A stretch of 64,000 nt of DNA, from positions 397,177 to 461,176 of the forward strand of contig NZ_MSPW01000003.1 in assembly GCF_001955655.1 (NCBI RefSeq), written 5' to 3'. Source of the stretch: Viridibacillus arenosi (GTDB lineage Bacteria > Bacillota > Bacilli > Bacillales_A > Planococcaceae). Below are positions 8,619 to 18,266 of the stretch, piece after piece. A model generated the notes under the pieces. It was not told where the DNA came from. It was given only the letters and a program-made list of their open reading frames with translations, and did not search any database. The translations under genes and the position numbers were made by a program. The number at the start of each line of letters is the position of its first letter. The stretch's first letter is position 1.

Positions 8619-9527
8619 TTAAAACATATAAGTAGCGCTTGAAATCATTATAAATATTAATATTAAAATTTGTAGCATAAATACCAAATTCGATTTCCCA
8701 CGTTTACGCTTCACCTGTTGAATTTGGCCGTTTGAAACTTCTTTATATTGTTCTTCTAACATTTCACTTCTACTATTCTTCTTTTTACTTTCACTTAAGG
8801 AATTAAACCAGTTTATAAACTTTTTATATTCACTAATCACTTTTTTTGCTTCATCGAACATTTTTATTTGTCCAAAATGAATCCACATCACTCTATCACA
8901 AAATGCTTCTATTTGGGACAATGAGTGACTTACAAAAATAATCGTTTTTCCTTGGCTTTTAAATTCATTTATCTTATCCAGACACTTCTTGTAGAATGTT
9001 TGATCTCCCACAGATAAGGCTTCATCTATAATTAAAATATCAGGATTAGTATGAATTGATATTGCAAAACCTAAACGAGATTTCATGCCACTTGAATAGT
9101 TTTTTACAGGTTGGTTAATAAACTTCCCTATATCTGCAAAATCTATAATAGCTGATTTTAATTGATTAATTTCAGCGCTACTTAAACCGTGCATCAAACA
9201 TTTTAGCTTAATGTTTTCTAAACCTGTTAACGAATTATTTAATCCTACAGAAATAGCAATTAGTGATGTTTCTCCATTTATTTCGACCTTACCTAAACTT
9301 GGAGGTATTACTTGCGCTAATAAATTTGAAAGAGTAGATTTGCCAGAACCATTTAAACCAATAAGACCAATTGCTTCTCCTTCATTCACTTCAAAACTAA
9401 TATTTCTAAGAGCGAAAAAATGATCTCTATTTTTTTTAAGAGATACGATATCAAATAGTTTTTCAGATTGCTTACTATATAAACTGAAACCTTTTGATAC
9501 ATTCATAAATCGAATTTTCGGATTCAT
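8619..9527 (-). CDS. TagH-like ABC transporter ATPase (polysaccharide/teichoic export)
   Basis: A 302-residue ATPase of the polysaccharide/teichoic acid export type. It has a Walker A (GLNGSGKST near residue 60), the short-loop signature YSSGMKSRLGFAI, a Walker B (ILIIDEALSVGD) and the H-loop (FVSHS). The order and spacing are typical of TagH/Wzt/KpsT. After the ATPase domain come a charged linker and one C-terminal transmembrane helix (about 278-300), like a shortened TagH (B. subtilis TagH is about 527 residues). It starts 14 bp after the permease gene, with GGAGGAAAAG before the ATG. Together they would export the glycan made by the upstream genes. Confidence 0.85.
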   Translation of the reverse strand: MNPKIRFMNVSKGFSLYSKQSEKLFDIVSLKKNRDHFFALRNISFEVNEGEAIGLIGLNGSGKSTLSNLLAQVIPPSLGKVEINGETSLIAISVGLNNSLTGLENIKLKCLMHGLSSAEINQLKSAIIDFADIGKFINQPVKNYSSGMKSRLGFAISIHTNPDILIIDEALSVGDQTFYKKCLDKINEFKSQGKTIIFVSHSLSQIEAFCDRVMWIHFGQIKMFDEAKKVISEYKKFINWFNSLSESKKKNSRSEMLEEQYKEVSNGQIQQVKRKRGKSNLVFMLQILILIFIMISSATYMF

Positions 9528-9541
9528 TTCTTTTCCTCCGA

Positions 9542-10345
9542 CTATAGGTAGTCAACAAATCTATCACGAAATTTTAAATGTATATAAGAACCAATTGTAA
9601 GTATTAGAATAGTTATACTCCAGAAATAAAAGGTATACGGAATATCCTCAAAAAACCATCCCCCTCCTAAGAGAGAGTACCTAAACCCTTCAATAATATA
9701 AAATAAAGGATTCAATTTCAAAATACTGACTAACAATTCTGGGAAGTTATGAACATTCCACACGATTGGTAAGAAAAACATCATTAACCGAACAATTGAT
9801 TGTATTATTATCTGAATATCTCGAATAATAGTTGTAAGTGTTGATAAAAGCAGTGTCAATGCAAACAGAAATAAATACAGGCAAACTAAATAATATAGTA
9901 TTTGTATTAAATATATTCCAGAGAAAATACCATATCCTAGAGTAATCCCAAAAGTTAGAATAATCATAGGTAGAAATGATATTGAATTACCAACGATTAT
10001 AATAGTAGGTAGAACGCTTACGGGAAAGTTCATTTTAGCTACTAAATTTACTTTTGCGTATACACTATTTGAAGCTTGTGTAATTGTCCTACTGATATAT
10101 AACCACGGTACTAACCCTATAATCAGCCATAGGAAAAACGGGGTTCCCTCAACAGGAGAACCCTTTCTTATTCCTAAACCAAAAATGAGCCAATAAACAC
10201 CAATTTGAATGAATGGATTTAATATTTGCCATAAAGCACCCAAATAGTGCATTGCATACTTACCTTTTTCTTCATATATACTTAATCGAAATATCAAATT
10301 AAGATGTGAAAATTGTTCTTTTAAAATCTGCCAAACAAAATTCAT
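9542..10345 (-). CDS. TagG-like ABC transporter permease
   Basis: A 267-residue ABC-2 type permease with about six transmembrane helices. A cytosolic N-terminal region includes HYLGALWQILNPF, a conserved feature of TagG/Wzm/KpsM permeases. The start codon overlaps the stop of the dehydrogenase gene (ATGA overlap) and the ATPase partner lies 14 bp downstream, so the three are translationally coupled. It should move a lipid-linked polysaccharide or teichoic-like polymer across the membrane. The substrate is inferred only from the surrounding glycosyltransferase genes. Confidence 0.85.
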   Translation of the reverse strand: MNFVWQILKEQFSHLNLIFRLSIYEEKGKYAMHYLGALWQILNPFIQIGVYWLIFGLGIRKGSPVEGTPFFLWLIIGLVPWLYISRTITQASNSVYAKVNLVAKMNFPVSVLPTIIIVGNSISFLPMIILTFGITLGYGIFSGIYLIQILYYLVCLYLFLFALTLLLSTLTTIIRDIQIIIQSIVRLMMFFLPIVWNVHNFPELLVSILKLNPLFYIIEGFRYSLLGGGWFFEDIPYTFYFWSITILILTIGSYIHLKFRDRFVDYL

Positions 10346-11622
10346 ACAGCAGTAGCTTTCTTTTTAGTATAGTTATAAAGGTTTCCATAATTAATATATT
10401 CAACATAATTCGGAACACGTTTCACTACATTTTTTGTATCAAAAATCCTTATATTTGACATAGTAGAAAAATCAGGATCTCCAAATTCCTTAAACTCATC
10501 ATGATCTGATAATACAACGATGAGGTCAGAGTCTTTTACAGCTTGCTCTAAATCTTGTAAAACCCAATCTAATTTAACGTGTGGATCATAAGCTCGCACT
10601 TCATAATTATGCTCTGCTTGTAATTGTTTGAACACTTCAATAGCTGGACTTTCACGAATGTCATCCACATTCCCTTTATATGTGAGACCTAAAATAGTAA
10701 CTACTTTTCCTTCGACATTTTTCATTAGTTTATTGATATTCTCTACTACAAAATGAGGCATAGAGGTATTAATCGTACGAGATAACTTTATTAACTGAGC
10801 AATTTCTGGTGCCTTTGCAACGATAAAGTATGGATCGACAGCTAAGCAGTGACCCCCTACACCTGGGCCTGGTGTATGTATATTGACACGTGGATGTTTA
10901 TTGGCCATTTCGATAACATCTAATACATTTATCTCTAATCGATGACATACATTCGCCAATTCATTTGCAAGTGCTATATTCACATCTCTAAATGTATTTT
11001 CCATCAGCTTAGACATCTCCGCTGTTCTTGCATCCGTTTTAATAATTTCACCTTTTACAAAAGTACTATAAACGATAGCCCCTGCTTCTTCACATGCAGG
11101 AGTAATTCCACCAACTATCCTATTATTAAACACTAACTCATGGAAAATCTGCCCTGGTAGTACTCTTTCAGGACAGTGTACAAGGAAAATGTCTTTTCCA
11201 ACAACAAAGCCTGCTTGATCTACTAACGGTTTGATCACATCATCCATACTACGAGGAGCAATAGTCGATTCAACAATTATTATATTACCTTTTTTTATAT
11301 AGGGTAATATAGATTTTATTGCATTAATAACATAGGTTAAATCACAAGATCTATATAGGTCCTGATTATTAGGTGTAGGAACAGCAATAATAAACACATC
11401 AGCCGGTTCTGGAGTAATTGACGCTCTAAAAGTACCCATTGCAATGACTTCATCAAGTGATGCTTGTAATCCAGGCTCTTCTATATGAATTTCACCATTA
11501 TTCAGTGCATCTATTACGTCCTTCTTCACATCTACTCCTACTACTTCTACATTGTGTTTTGCAAACATGATAGATGTCGGCAAACCGATATACCCTAGGC
11601 CAATAGTGCATAATTTCATCAT
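10342..11622 (-). CDS. wecC: UDP-ManNAc dehydrogenase, WecC-like
   Basis: A 426-residue NAD-dependent UDP-sugar dehydrogenase of the UDP-glucose/GDP-mannose dehydrogenase family. The N-terminal Rossmann motif is TIGLGYIGLPTS; the catalytic cysteine lies in GPGVGGHCLAVDP near residue 255; the C-terminal domain contains GLTYKGNVDDIRESP. Residue pattern and length fit the UDP-N-acetylmannosamine dehydrogenase branch (WecC/TuaD relatives), giving UDP-ManNAcA for an acidic glycan. No WecB-type epimerase gene is present here, so the substrate must come from elsewhere. GGAGGG precedes tandem ATGs at 11622. Confidence 0.85.
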   Translation of the reverse strand: MMKLCTIGLGYIGLPTSIMFAKHNVEVVGVDVKKDVIDALNNGEIHIEEPGLQASLDEVIAMGTFRASITPEPADVFIIAVPTPNNQDLYRSCDLTYVINAIKSILPYIKKGNIIIVESTIAPRSMDDVIKPLVDQAGFVVGKDIFLVHCPERVLPGQIFHELVFNNRIVGGITPACEEAGAIVYSTFVKGEIIKTDARTAEMSKLMENTFRDVNIALANELANVCHRLEINVLDVIEMANKHPRVNIHTPGPGVGGHCLAVDPYFIVAKAPEIAQLIKLSRTINTSMPHFVVENINKLMKNVEGKVVTILGLTYKGNVDDIRESPAIEVFKQLQAEHNYEVRAYDPHVKLDWVLQDLEQAVKDSDLIVVLSDHDEFKEFGDPDFSTMSNIRIFDTKNVVKRVPNYVEYINYGNLYNYTKKKATAV

Positions 11623-11783
11623 TATTTCCCTCCAATATTCATGGTAGTAAGTTCAATAGATTGATGATGTACCAATTGCAAAATAGTGACAAGTGACATT
11701 GAAATTCCTCTATTCGTATTCGCTATTTGCGAAGTAAAAGTTATCTTTTACATCTCACTTCCTTTCAAAATAATTTCAACATC

Positions 11784-14501
11784 TCAATTCATACTAGAAA
11801 AATATTTTATAATCTGTTTATATTTTCTTTTCTCATATAGAGCAGCAAATTTTTCTATATCCACGGATTTTTGAATTATATACTCTTTATACAATGAATA
11901 TATCTTGTAGAGCGTATCAATAGCCTCTTGTTGTTCCTCATGCTTAATTTTTTTAATTCTAATGAGATACCAATTTCTAAAGTAGAAGTTAAATCTTCTT
12001 TCCATATATAAATCCAACAGGTCATTTTTTATCAAAAACGGTAGTCTTTCTTTCTCTAATGTATAATACTTTTCAAAAAACGCTTTCGTTACCGTATTCG
12101 TGACAGATCCAGACACAGCTGCATAGTAAATATGTATATCCTTATCAATCACAGCCCCTTTACTTGAATGCAACAGTAATTCTTGGAAGAATAACGTATC
12201 TTGTCCACCTGCATTTTCAACCATTCTCAAATTGTTATCGATGATGATTTCCCTTTTCACTACTAATGCCTGAATACTTTGTGTCCTTAAATCGGTATCC
12301 ATTAATAGTTTTTTGGGATCATTAATAATGTCGCTACGACAAGCATTAATTACAGTTTCAAAATATTTAAAATTACCAATTTTAGAATTATTTAGCTTAA
12401 TCATATTTCCTATGGCTATATCTATTTCAGTATTATTTTTTAATATATTTAACAATTTGTCATAACCATCATTAACAGCTTCATTGTCTGGATCTAAATA
12501 CGTCACATATTCGGTAGTGGCAAGTTCTGCTCCCTTATTTCTAGCTCTAGAAGCACTCCCACTTCCTCCTTCACGATAGAAATAGGTTACGACGTTAGGA
12601 TGTTCCCTAGCTATTCTATTTATTGTAGCGATCGTCTCTTTTTTTGAAGAACCATCATCTATAATGATGATCTCCATCATTTCGAAAATACTACTTCTTT
12701 TAAGACTATTAAAACACTTGTTTAACAAGTATTTTCCATTATTAAAAACAGGTACGATGACAGATAATTCATACGTTCTAACATCACTTTCTAATTGATC
12801 ATTTTTAAATGCTGTATTTATTTCAAAATGATCAATACAATAGCCATTTTCTCTTATCTGTTTTTGCTTCATATTCAACAATTCATTTGCTTGAAAAGCT
12901 TCTGACCAAAATACTGTTTTATATTTATCTGTCATCTCATTTATATAAGCATGTTCAAGACCTTCGACTAGCTCGCTGCCATGATAATAACTATTTTTTG
13001 CAATATAATCAGAATTCGTATATTTAAATCCATTTATCATATCTTCTAGGTAATACTCTTGATAATTGTATTTTGAATTAAAAAAAGCGATAAAATCATA
13101 ATCTTTTTTTACTTTTTCATCAAAGTCAGCTTCAGTTATTAAATGCTTTTCTACATACGTTTGATTTTCAAAATCTCGTATAACATCATCACTCATTAAA
13201 TTAGCAACAACCAGTACTTTCTTAGAATATAGTTGCCTGTTAAAACCAATACAGTCTAATAGATAATTAAATCTTTCAAACGTAGTATGAGAAGACATGA
13301 CATTTCTAATGCCCACCACTTGATGTTTATACACTTCTTCATTAGTAAACCCATTCAGAATATCTTTTAACTCGTTCCGGTCATTCACTAGAAATACGTT
13401 TGGAAACTTATCATTTACCCCTACACTATAATTAGAGATAATAATATTTCCTATTGCTTGTAGTTCGTAAATTCTATTCGCAAACATTGTTTCACTAAAT
13501 TTAATTGAATTTAAGTTGATAGACCAATCATATAATTTATGAACTTTTTGAAGATATTCATGTTCTATAGCTGGTGAACTATATTGTAAATACTTTGATG
13601 GAAAGAAGTAGTTAGGCTTATTTAGTTGAAAATTTCTATCGACTATTTTTAATCTTCTATTAGCCTTGATTACTCCATCAAATATTTCAATTGTTTCCTT
13701 TTGTCTTTCTGGATATTTGTTAAGCCATGATCCCGCAAAGAAAACATCACTACTTTTTTGAATATTTTTTATCCCAATTGGATTATGATAAAGTGGATTC
13801 ACACCAAACTCTAATACAAAGATGTTGTTATGACGACAGTCTTTTTGATAACTTTCAATCTTCTCTACTGCTGTAGTAAATACATACTCACATTTTCTTG
13901 CTAATCCTATGAATGCTTCATAGTTAACAGGATCTTCTTTAGAGTAAAACACCGTTTGAACTTTATTCTTTTTAAAAAAATGTATTATTTTATGTGCTTC
14001 TTCTCTTTTTCGTGAAGAAGGATTCCCTAAACCTTCCCAAGCCTTATCCAAGCCCTTCCAAGTACTAACAACTAATAAAATATCTAGTTTGCTTTTATAA
14101 TTTTTGTAATTAGAAAATGTGATCGGATAAAAATTTGCTACATCTTTGTAGGACTGATATAAAAACTCATCCGCTATGATTCCAACATTCACTTTATACT
14201 TTTGATAATAACGACTGCCGTTGCTATCTGGTATCATTTCAAGTAGCGGTTTTATACTTTCAAAATACTCGAAATCAGCAACTTCTTCCCTATAAGATAA
14301 ATACTCTTCTTTATCCATTTTGATTGATGTATCTGTCTCGTCATTGAATAAAGAAATTGGTTCCATGGCTATATTATCAGGTAATTTGCAATTTACTAAT
14401 AAGTGATTAATCTCATATTTCTCTTTTTTTATAGCATTCTCGATTAGTTCTTTTCTCGATTTGATTTGATTGATTTGCTCATCCAAATTAGCTATTTTCA
14501 T
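11784..14501 (-). CDS. Two-domain glycosyltransferase (CgeB-like + GT2)
   Basis: A 905-residue protein with an N-terminal coiled-coil stretch (1-40). A region similar to CgeB/DUF3880-type glycosyltransferases follows (about 100-420), including AGSWLNKYPERQ and ELQAIGNIIISNYSVG. After a linker comes a GT2 domain from about 577 (LSVIVPVFNN, IIIIDDGSS) with its metal-binding motif in YLDPDNEA near 670. The C-terminus (about 780-905) is helical and unassigned. Two glycosyltransferase folds in one chain suggest it adds alternating sugars or builds a repeat unit. It starts inside the end of the small upstream gene (14-bp overlap) with GAGG upstream. A 161-bp gap separates it from the dehydrogenase gene. 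Confidence 0.8.
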   Translation of the reverse strand: MKIANLDEQINQIKSRKELIENAIKKEKYEINHLLVNCKLPDNIAMEPISLFNDETDTSIKMDKEEYLSYREEVADFEYFESIKPLLEMIPDSNGSRYYQKYKVNVGIIADEFLYQSYKDVANFYPITFSNYKNYKSKLDILLVVSTWKGLDKAWEGLGNPSSRKREEAHKIIHFFKKNKVQTVFYSKEDPVNYEAFIGLARKCEYVFTTAVEKIESYQKDCRHNNIFVLEFGVNPLYHNPIGIKNIQKSSDVFFAGSWLNKYPERQKETIEIFDGVIKANRRLKIVDRNFQLNKPNYFFPSKYLQYSSPAIEHEYLQKVHKLYDWSINLNSIKFSETMFANRIYELQAIGNIIISNYSVGVNDKFPNVFLVNDRNELKDILNGFTNEEVYKHQVVGIRNVMSSHTTFERFNYLLDCIGFNRQLYSKKVLVVANLMSDDVIRDFENQTYVEKHLITEADFDEKVKKDYDFIAFFNSKYNYQEYYLEDMINGFKYTNSDYIAKNSYYHGSELVEGLEHAYINEMTDKYKTVFWSEAFQANELLNMKQKQIRENGYCIDHFEINTAFKNDQLESDVRTYELSVIVPVFNNGKYLLNKCFNSLKRSSIFEMMEIIIIDDGSSKKETIATINRIAREHPNVVTYFYREGGSGSASRARNKGAELATTEYVTYLDPDNEAVNDGYDKLLNILKNNTEIDIAIGNMIKLNNSKIGNFKYFETVINACRSDIINDPKKLLMDTDLRTQSIQALVVKREIIIDNNLRMVENAGGQDTLFFQELLLHSSKGAVIDKDIHIYYAAVSGSVTNTVTKAFFEKYYTLEKERLPFLIKNDLLDLYMERRFNFYFRNWYLIRIKKIKHEEQQEAIDTLYKIYSLYKEYIIQKSVDIEKFAALYEKRKYKQIIKYFSSMN

Positions 14502-14745
14502 TTTTCTTGCCTCGCTTAATTCTTTTCAATAATCTCCAATATGCATAAGTAACTTTTGCTAGTTTTGCATTACTGATTGCATAATGCTGGGCAGATAATT
14601 GTTTATACGACAAAAGTAACTTTTCTTCACTTTCATAAATTCTTAAAAGCTCTTCAAAAATGCTTATTTTCGACTGCTTTTCATATATTAGTCGTTTCGT
14701 TAGTTGATCCAGCTCTTCAGATGTGTCATTTGTTTTTAAATCCAA
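14488..14745 (-). CDS. Small coiled-coil protein in glycan cluster
   Basis: An 85-residue basic, helix-rich protein of unknown function. The first 45 residues are strongly charged with heptad-like spacing (coiled coil), and the C-terminus ends in a lysine/arginine cluster. I chose the TTG at 14745 because AGGAGTG lies 6 nt upstream and because the longer open frame would overlap the upstream glycosyltransferase gene. Its end overlaps the start of the 905-residue glycosyltransferase, whose N-terminus is also coiled-coil, so the two may pair. I do not recognise the family. Confidence 0.6.
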   Translation of the reverse strand: MDLKTNDTSEELDQLTKRLIYEKQSKISIFEELLRIYESEEKLLLSYKQLSAQHYAISNAKLAKVTYAYWRLLKRIKRGKKNENS

Positions 14746-14765
14746 AATTAACACTCCTATTATTT

Positions 14766-16088
14766 TTAATGAGATATGGTTGTTTCCATCGCTAAATAAC
14801 CTGATATTCTCTTTGAATAAACATTTAGGAAGCATTCTTTTTCGCTTTCCCAATTATAAATTTTACTAGCCTTTAAACTGTTTTCACTCAATTGGTTATG
14901 TAATTCCCTATCCTCTAATAGTCTATTCACTGCATCAGCAATGGCACTTGGATTATGAGAATCGATACATATTCCTGTATTTTCTCCCTCAATTACTCTT
15001 TTGATTTCAGGAAAGTCGCATGCTACTACTGGTACACCTGCCATCATATATTCAAATAATTTATTTGAAGAAGCTGAATAATGATTAAAATTTGTGTTAT
15101 TTAATACTTGGAATCCGAGATAAGCGTTCTTTGTATATTTCGGTAATTCACTGAGTGGTACTTTTGGTATAAATTTTATCTTCTCTTGAAGATTCATTTC
15201 ATTCACCATTTTGACTAAATCAGGTTTAATTCTACCGTCGCCAATCAATACAAGTATTCCTTCCTTAAATTTTGGAACGGCTTGTATTAATTGTTTCAAG
15301 CCCCTTCCAGCTTGTATTCCTCCCTGGTAAAGAAGTATCTTTTCATCTGCAGGTAGCTGAAGTATTTTATGAAGATTTACTCTTTCATTTAAAACTTCTG
15401 TATGCAAAAATGGATAGTTATGCACTACATTCGGATAAAATCCATATAAATCTTCATTGTATTTAGCTCTTGTATGATTTTCTACTATCATAGAATCAAT
15501 TCTTTTAATAAAATGCTGCTCCACCATGCCATAAATTGGACTATCATAGCCCGTTCTACTTGTTTGTACTTCATGGGAATCATAGATAAGTGGTTTCTTT
15601 TTCAGTCGCCATTTGGAACAAATAAAGCCTTGGGGCAATGTATTTAAGTCGTTGGAATGATACAGATCATACTTTTTTTTGCTGCCCTTCATAATCATCC
15701 GACAAATTATACTCCCTCTAATAAGCACTGTTTTAACCTTTGTCTTTAAAAGAAGTAATCCCAGAAAAGTTAATGAAAGAGTTGCTAAAGGAAAAAAATA
15801 AACTGAAAACACCCAAATGAATGCCGCAACTCCTCCTGCTAATTTATACTTCAAACAAAATCTGAGACATGACTGAAGTATGGTAAAGAGAATGGGGTAT
15901 CTCCGAACTCTAAAGACATTAAAGTTTTCACTTCTCTTTTCTTCAAATTTCATTTTTTTATCAGTTGGATCATGAATACAAATAAGGTCTACTTTATAGC
16001 CCTCTTCTGATAACGCGGTACATTCCCTCAGTACTCTAGCATCGTTAGTGAAATTGTTCCAAACAAACATACATACGTTTTTACTCAT
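14766..16088 (-). CDS. GT4-family glycosyltransferase
   Basis: A 440-residue GT-B fold transferase. The N-terminal part (MSKNVCMFVWNNFTNDARVLREC) is typical of the Glyco_trans_4-like domain. A membrane-associating hydrophobic stretch lies around 85-115, and the C-terminal half carries LLYQGGIQAGRGLKQLI and the E-rich nucleotide-sugar motif YSASSNKLFEYMMAGVPVVACDFPEI. The ATG at 16088 overlaps the stop codon of the upstream GT4 gene (ATGA), so the two are translationally coupled. Donor and acceptor sugars cannot be told from sequence. Confidence 0.8.
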   Translation of the reverse strand: MSKNVCMFVWNNFTNDARVLRECTALSEEGYKVDLICIHDPTDKKMKFEEKRSENFNVFRVRRYPILFTILQSCLRFCLKYKLAGGVAAFIWVFSVYFFPLATLSLTFLGLLLLKTKVKTVLIRGSIICRMIMKGSKKKYDLYHSNDLNTLPQGFICSKWRLKKKPLIYDSHEVQTSRTGYDSPIYGMVEQHFIKRIDSMIVENHTRAKYNEDLYGFYPNVVHNYPFLHTEVLNERVNLHKILQLPADEKILLYQGGIQAGRGLKQLIQAVPKFKEGILVLIGDGRIKPDLVKMVNEMNLQEKIKFIPKVPLSELPKYTKNAYLGFQVLNNTNFNHYSASSNKLFEYMMAGVPVVACDFPEIKRVIEGENTGICIDSHNPSAIADAVNRLLEDRELHNQLSENSLKASKIYNWESEKECFLNVYSKRISGYLAMETTISH

Positions 16089-17341
16089 AATGTTAAATCC
16101 CTATCTATTTTTCTATTTAATGGCTCTATTTCTCTGAATTTATAATCACTTTCAAATAAACATGTTAGTTTTTTTATATTTTTTTCCCATAAAAAATGTT
16201 TTTTTATCAAATTCGTACTGTTATCAGCTATTTCTTGTCGTATTTCAGGATTATCTTTTAACTTCAAAATATATTCTACTATTTCAGCAGCATCTCGATT
16301 TTCAGAAACAAAGCCTGTTCGATTATTTTCTATAAGTTCTTTTGAATATCCCGAAACAGCTGCTACAACTGGCAATCCAGATGACATATAATCTATTAAT
16401 TTACCTGGTAAGACTGTTTCAAATACCTCTTTATCATTTAATGCCAATACACCAACATGATGTTTTGCATTTAACTTTAAACACTCATGTCGAGTAGTAG
16501 GATTTTCGATTGTTACATTAGCCAATTTGTTATCGCTAACAAACTTGAATAGCTCATTTTTCTTTTGTCCATAGCCAACGATAGTGATCATAATATGGTT
16601 CTCGGCCAAGCGATAAACTAATTTTTTGAGAAAATCTACATCCTGAGCCAGTCCAATATTTCCTGTATAGATGACTTTAAATTGTTCATCTTTTTTGTTT
16701 ACTACATTTACCTCAAATTCTCTGGCAGCATTTGGAATGAATGTGATTTTGTTGCGGTCTACTTTTGACTTTTTCACTATATAATCCATAAAACCAATGC
16801 TATTAATGACGATGTAGTTTGCTTTTCTATATAAATAAATTTCTAATATGGAAAAAAACTTAATGATCCACTTGTTATTAAAAACTCCAACCCCTTTTAA
16901 TGATTCGGGCCAAAGATCTCTAATGTCTAAAATAAATTTTGATTTATACTTAATTTTCGCTATGACTCCAACAAATGCCATAAATATAGCTGGCGATGTA
17001 ACGAATACTACATCATATTTTTGTTTATCAAATAAAACAAAAAATAGCATTTTTAATGAGATTTCAATATAGTGGATTAATCTATTTAACATACTAAATG
17101 CATATTTCCTATTTTTAACATGTACTCTATGAATATTCTCATGATCATTTAACGTTTCATTATTCCAGAACTTCCTATCCTCATAAAGGTGTTTGTTTGG
17201 ATAAGAAGGTTCTGTAGTCAAGACAGAGACTTCATAGTCATCTAACTGTAGTAATTGAAAAATATTATTCATTCTATTTGCGTGGCTACCAATTTCAGGA
17301 TGAAAATTTTGAGTGATAATCAATACTTTAGTTTTTGACAA
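16085..17341 (-). CDS. GT4-family glycosyltransferase (WbuB-like)
   Basis: A 418-residue GT-B glycosyltransferase of the WbuB/WcaI type. The N-terminus (VLIITQNFHPEIGSHANRM) is diagnostic of that subgroup, and a hydrophobic segment near 85-120 suggests membrane contact. The C-terminal half has VIYTGNIGLAQDVDFL and the donor-binding motif PGKLIDYMSSGLPVVAAVSG. It is the first gene of the polysaccharide operon. The start is a TTG at 17341 preceded by GGAGG at 9 nt. WbuB relatives often transfer an N-acetylated amino sugar in O-antigen or capsule repeat units; this is family knowledge only. Confidence 0.8.
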   Translation of the reverse strand: MSKTKVLIITQNFHPEIGSHANRMNNIFQLLQLDDYEVSVLTTEPSYPNKHLYEDRKFWNNETLNDHENIHRVHVKNRKYAFSMLNRLIHYIEISLKMLFFVLFDKQKYDVVFVTSPAIFMAFVGVIAKIKYKSKFILDIRDLWPESLKGVGVFNNKWIIKFFSILEIYLYRKANYIVINSIGFMDYIVKKSKVDRNKITFIPNAAREFEVNVVNKKDEQFKVIYTGNIGLAQDVDFLKKLVYRLAENHIMITIVGYGQKKNELFKFVSDNKLANVTIENPTTRHECLKLNAKHHVGVLALNDKEVFETVLPGKLIDYMSSGLPVVAAVSGYSKELIENNRTGFVSENRDAAEIVEYILKLKDNPEIRQEIADNSTNLIKKHFLWEKNIKKLTCLFESDYKFREIEPLNRKIDRDLTL

Positions 17342-17791
17342 TTAGAGTATCCTCCTAAATTAGATGGTTTTATCGAAACCGTTTTTCATTACATCTGATA
17401 GCCTGTTCATTGTAACATTTATTTTTACATTATTTGTTAATGTAATGATTCTTTATCATTAACAATTTGTAAATTTTTATTAATAAACGTAAATCATCGG
17501 GGTTTATTAATAAATTCAATACATTTTAGCATTTGTTTCATATTATCCATTATCTTCACGCTTTCTTTGGAGTTTGTAATAAATAATCCATCGATTGAAA
17601 GAGTGAACATTAATCTAAAAGTTAAATAGTATTGTCATTTTATTAAATTTGTAAATGAATTGTTTATGTGTGAGCTGCAGTACGGCATACATATCATTTA
17701 AACTGGATGTACTGTTTGTCATACCTGATGATTGTAATGTAGTTTTTTTTAGCTCTCCTCAGTAAAGGAAAAATACTGGGGCTTACAAAAT
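17342..17791 (-). promoter_or_regulatory. Leader region of polysaccharide operon
   Basis: About 450 bp of AT-rich DNA before the first glycosyltransferase gene. It contains two identical palindromes TTTATTAATAAA (17476-17487 and 17503-17514), 27 bp apart, which could be a regulator site or simply AT-rich sequence. No open frame is convincing. Confidence 0.35.
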
Positions 17792-17824
17792 AAAATGCCC
17801 TCCAATAAATTTGGAGGGCATTTT
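17792..17824 (-). terminator. Terminator after ECF sigma operon
   Basis: A 14-bp perfect stem (AAAATGCCCTCCAA at 17792-17805, complement at 17811-17824) with a 5-nt loop. It lies between the sigma-factor operon and the polysaccharide operon, both on the minus strand. Confidence 0.8.
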
Positions 17825-17972
17825 AGATTATGAAATTAACTACTTAAATTAAATGACTACTTTTTTTATGTAGTGATATACTTCGCGTCATCACTTTAAT
17901 TCAGTGAATAATAATTAAAAAACCAACAATCAATTTGTTCAGGCATCATAAAGTCATTTATGAAAGTTTTTC

Positions 17973-18266
17973 TTATGGAAACGGAATGATAGCCCAACCA
18001 ACAAAAAATATGACAATCATAAAGAACACCAAAAAACATCCAAGAAAAATGCCCAAAATCCCGAGAGAACGGCTGGATTTTGAAATAATGGCAAGGATTC
18101 CGAAAGCAAATGTCAAGATAATGAAGATAGTAGAACCACTAATGAAAGGGGCACCATAACCAATGATAATCCAACTATTAATCATAATAAGAATCCATAA
18201 GCCTAAGCCAACACTAGCCCAGCCAAACAAGCTAAAAATCGATTGTTTTAACGCACCCAATTCCAT
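17973..18266 (-). CDS. Small membrane protein in sigma operon
   Basis: A 97-residue protein with three hydrophobic segments (about 8-30, 35-62, 68-92), probably an integral membrane protein. The ATG at 18266 follows GGGGAGG and overlaps the end of the anti-sigma gene by 19 bp, so the two are co-translated. I do not recognise the family. The position suggests a role with the anti-sigma factor, for example in sensing membrane state. Confidence 0.7.
   Translation of the reverse strand: MELGALKQSIFSLFGWASVGLGLWILIMINSWIIIGYGAPFISGSTIFIILTFAFGILAIISKSSRSLGILGIFLGCFLVFFMIVIFFVGWAIIPFP

Noticed and set aside
14745..14853. Longer version of the small coiled-coil gene starting at 14853.
   Set aside because: It would overlap the upstream glycosyltransferase gene by nearly 90 bp and lacks a ribosome binding site; the TTG at 14745 has AGGAGTG.
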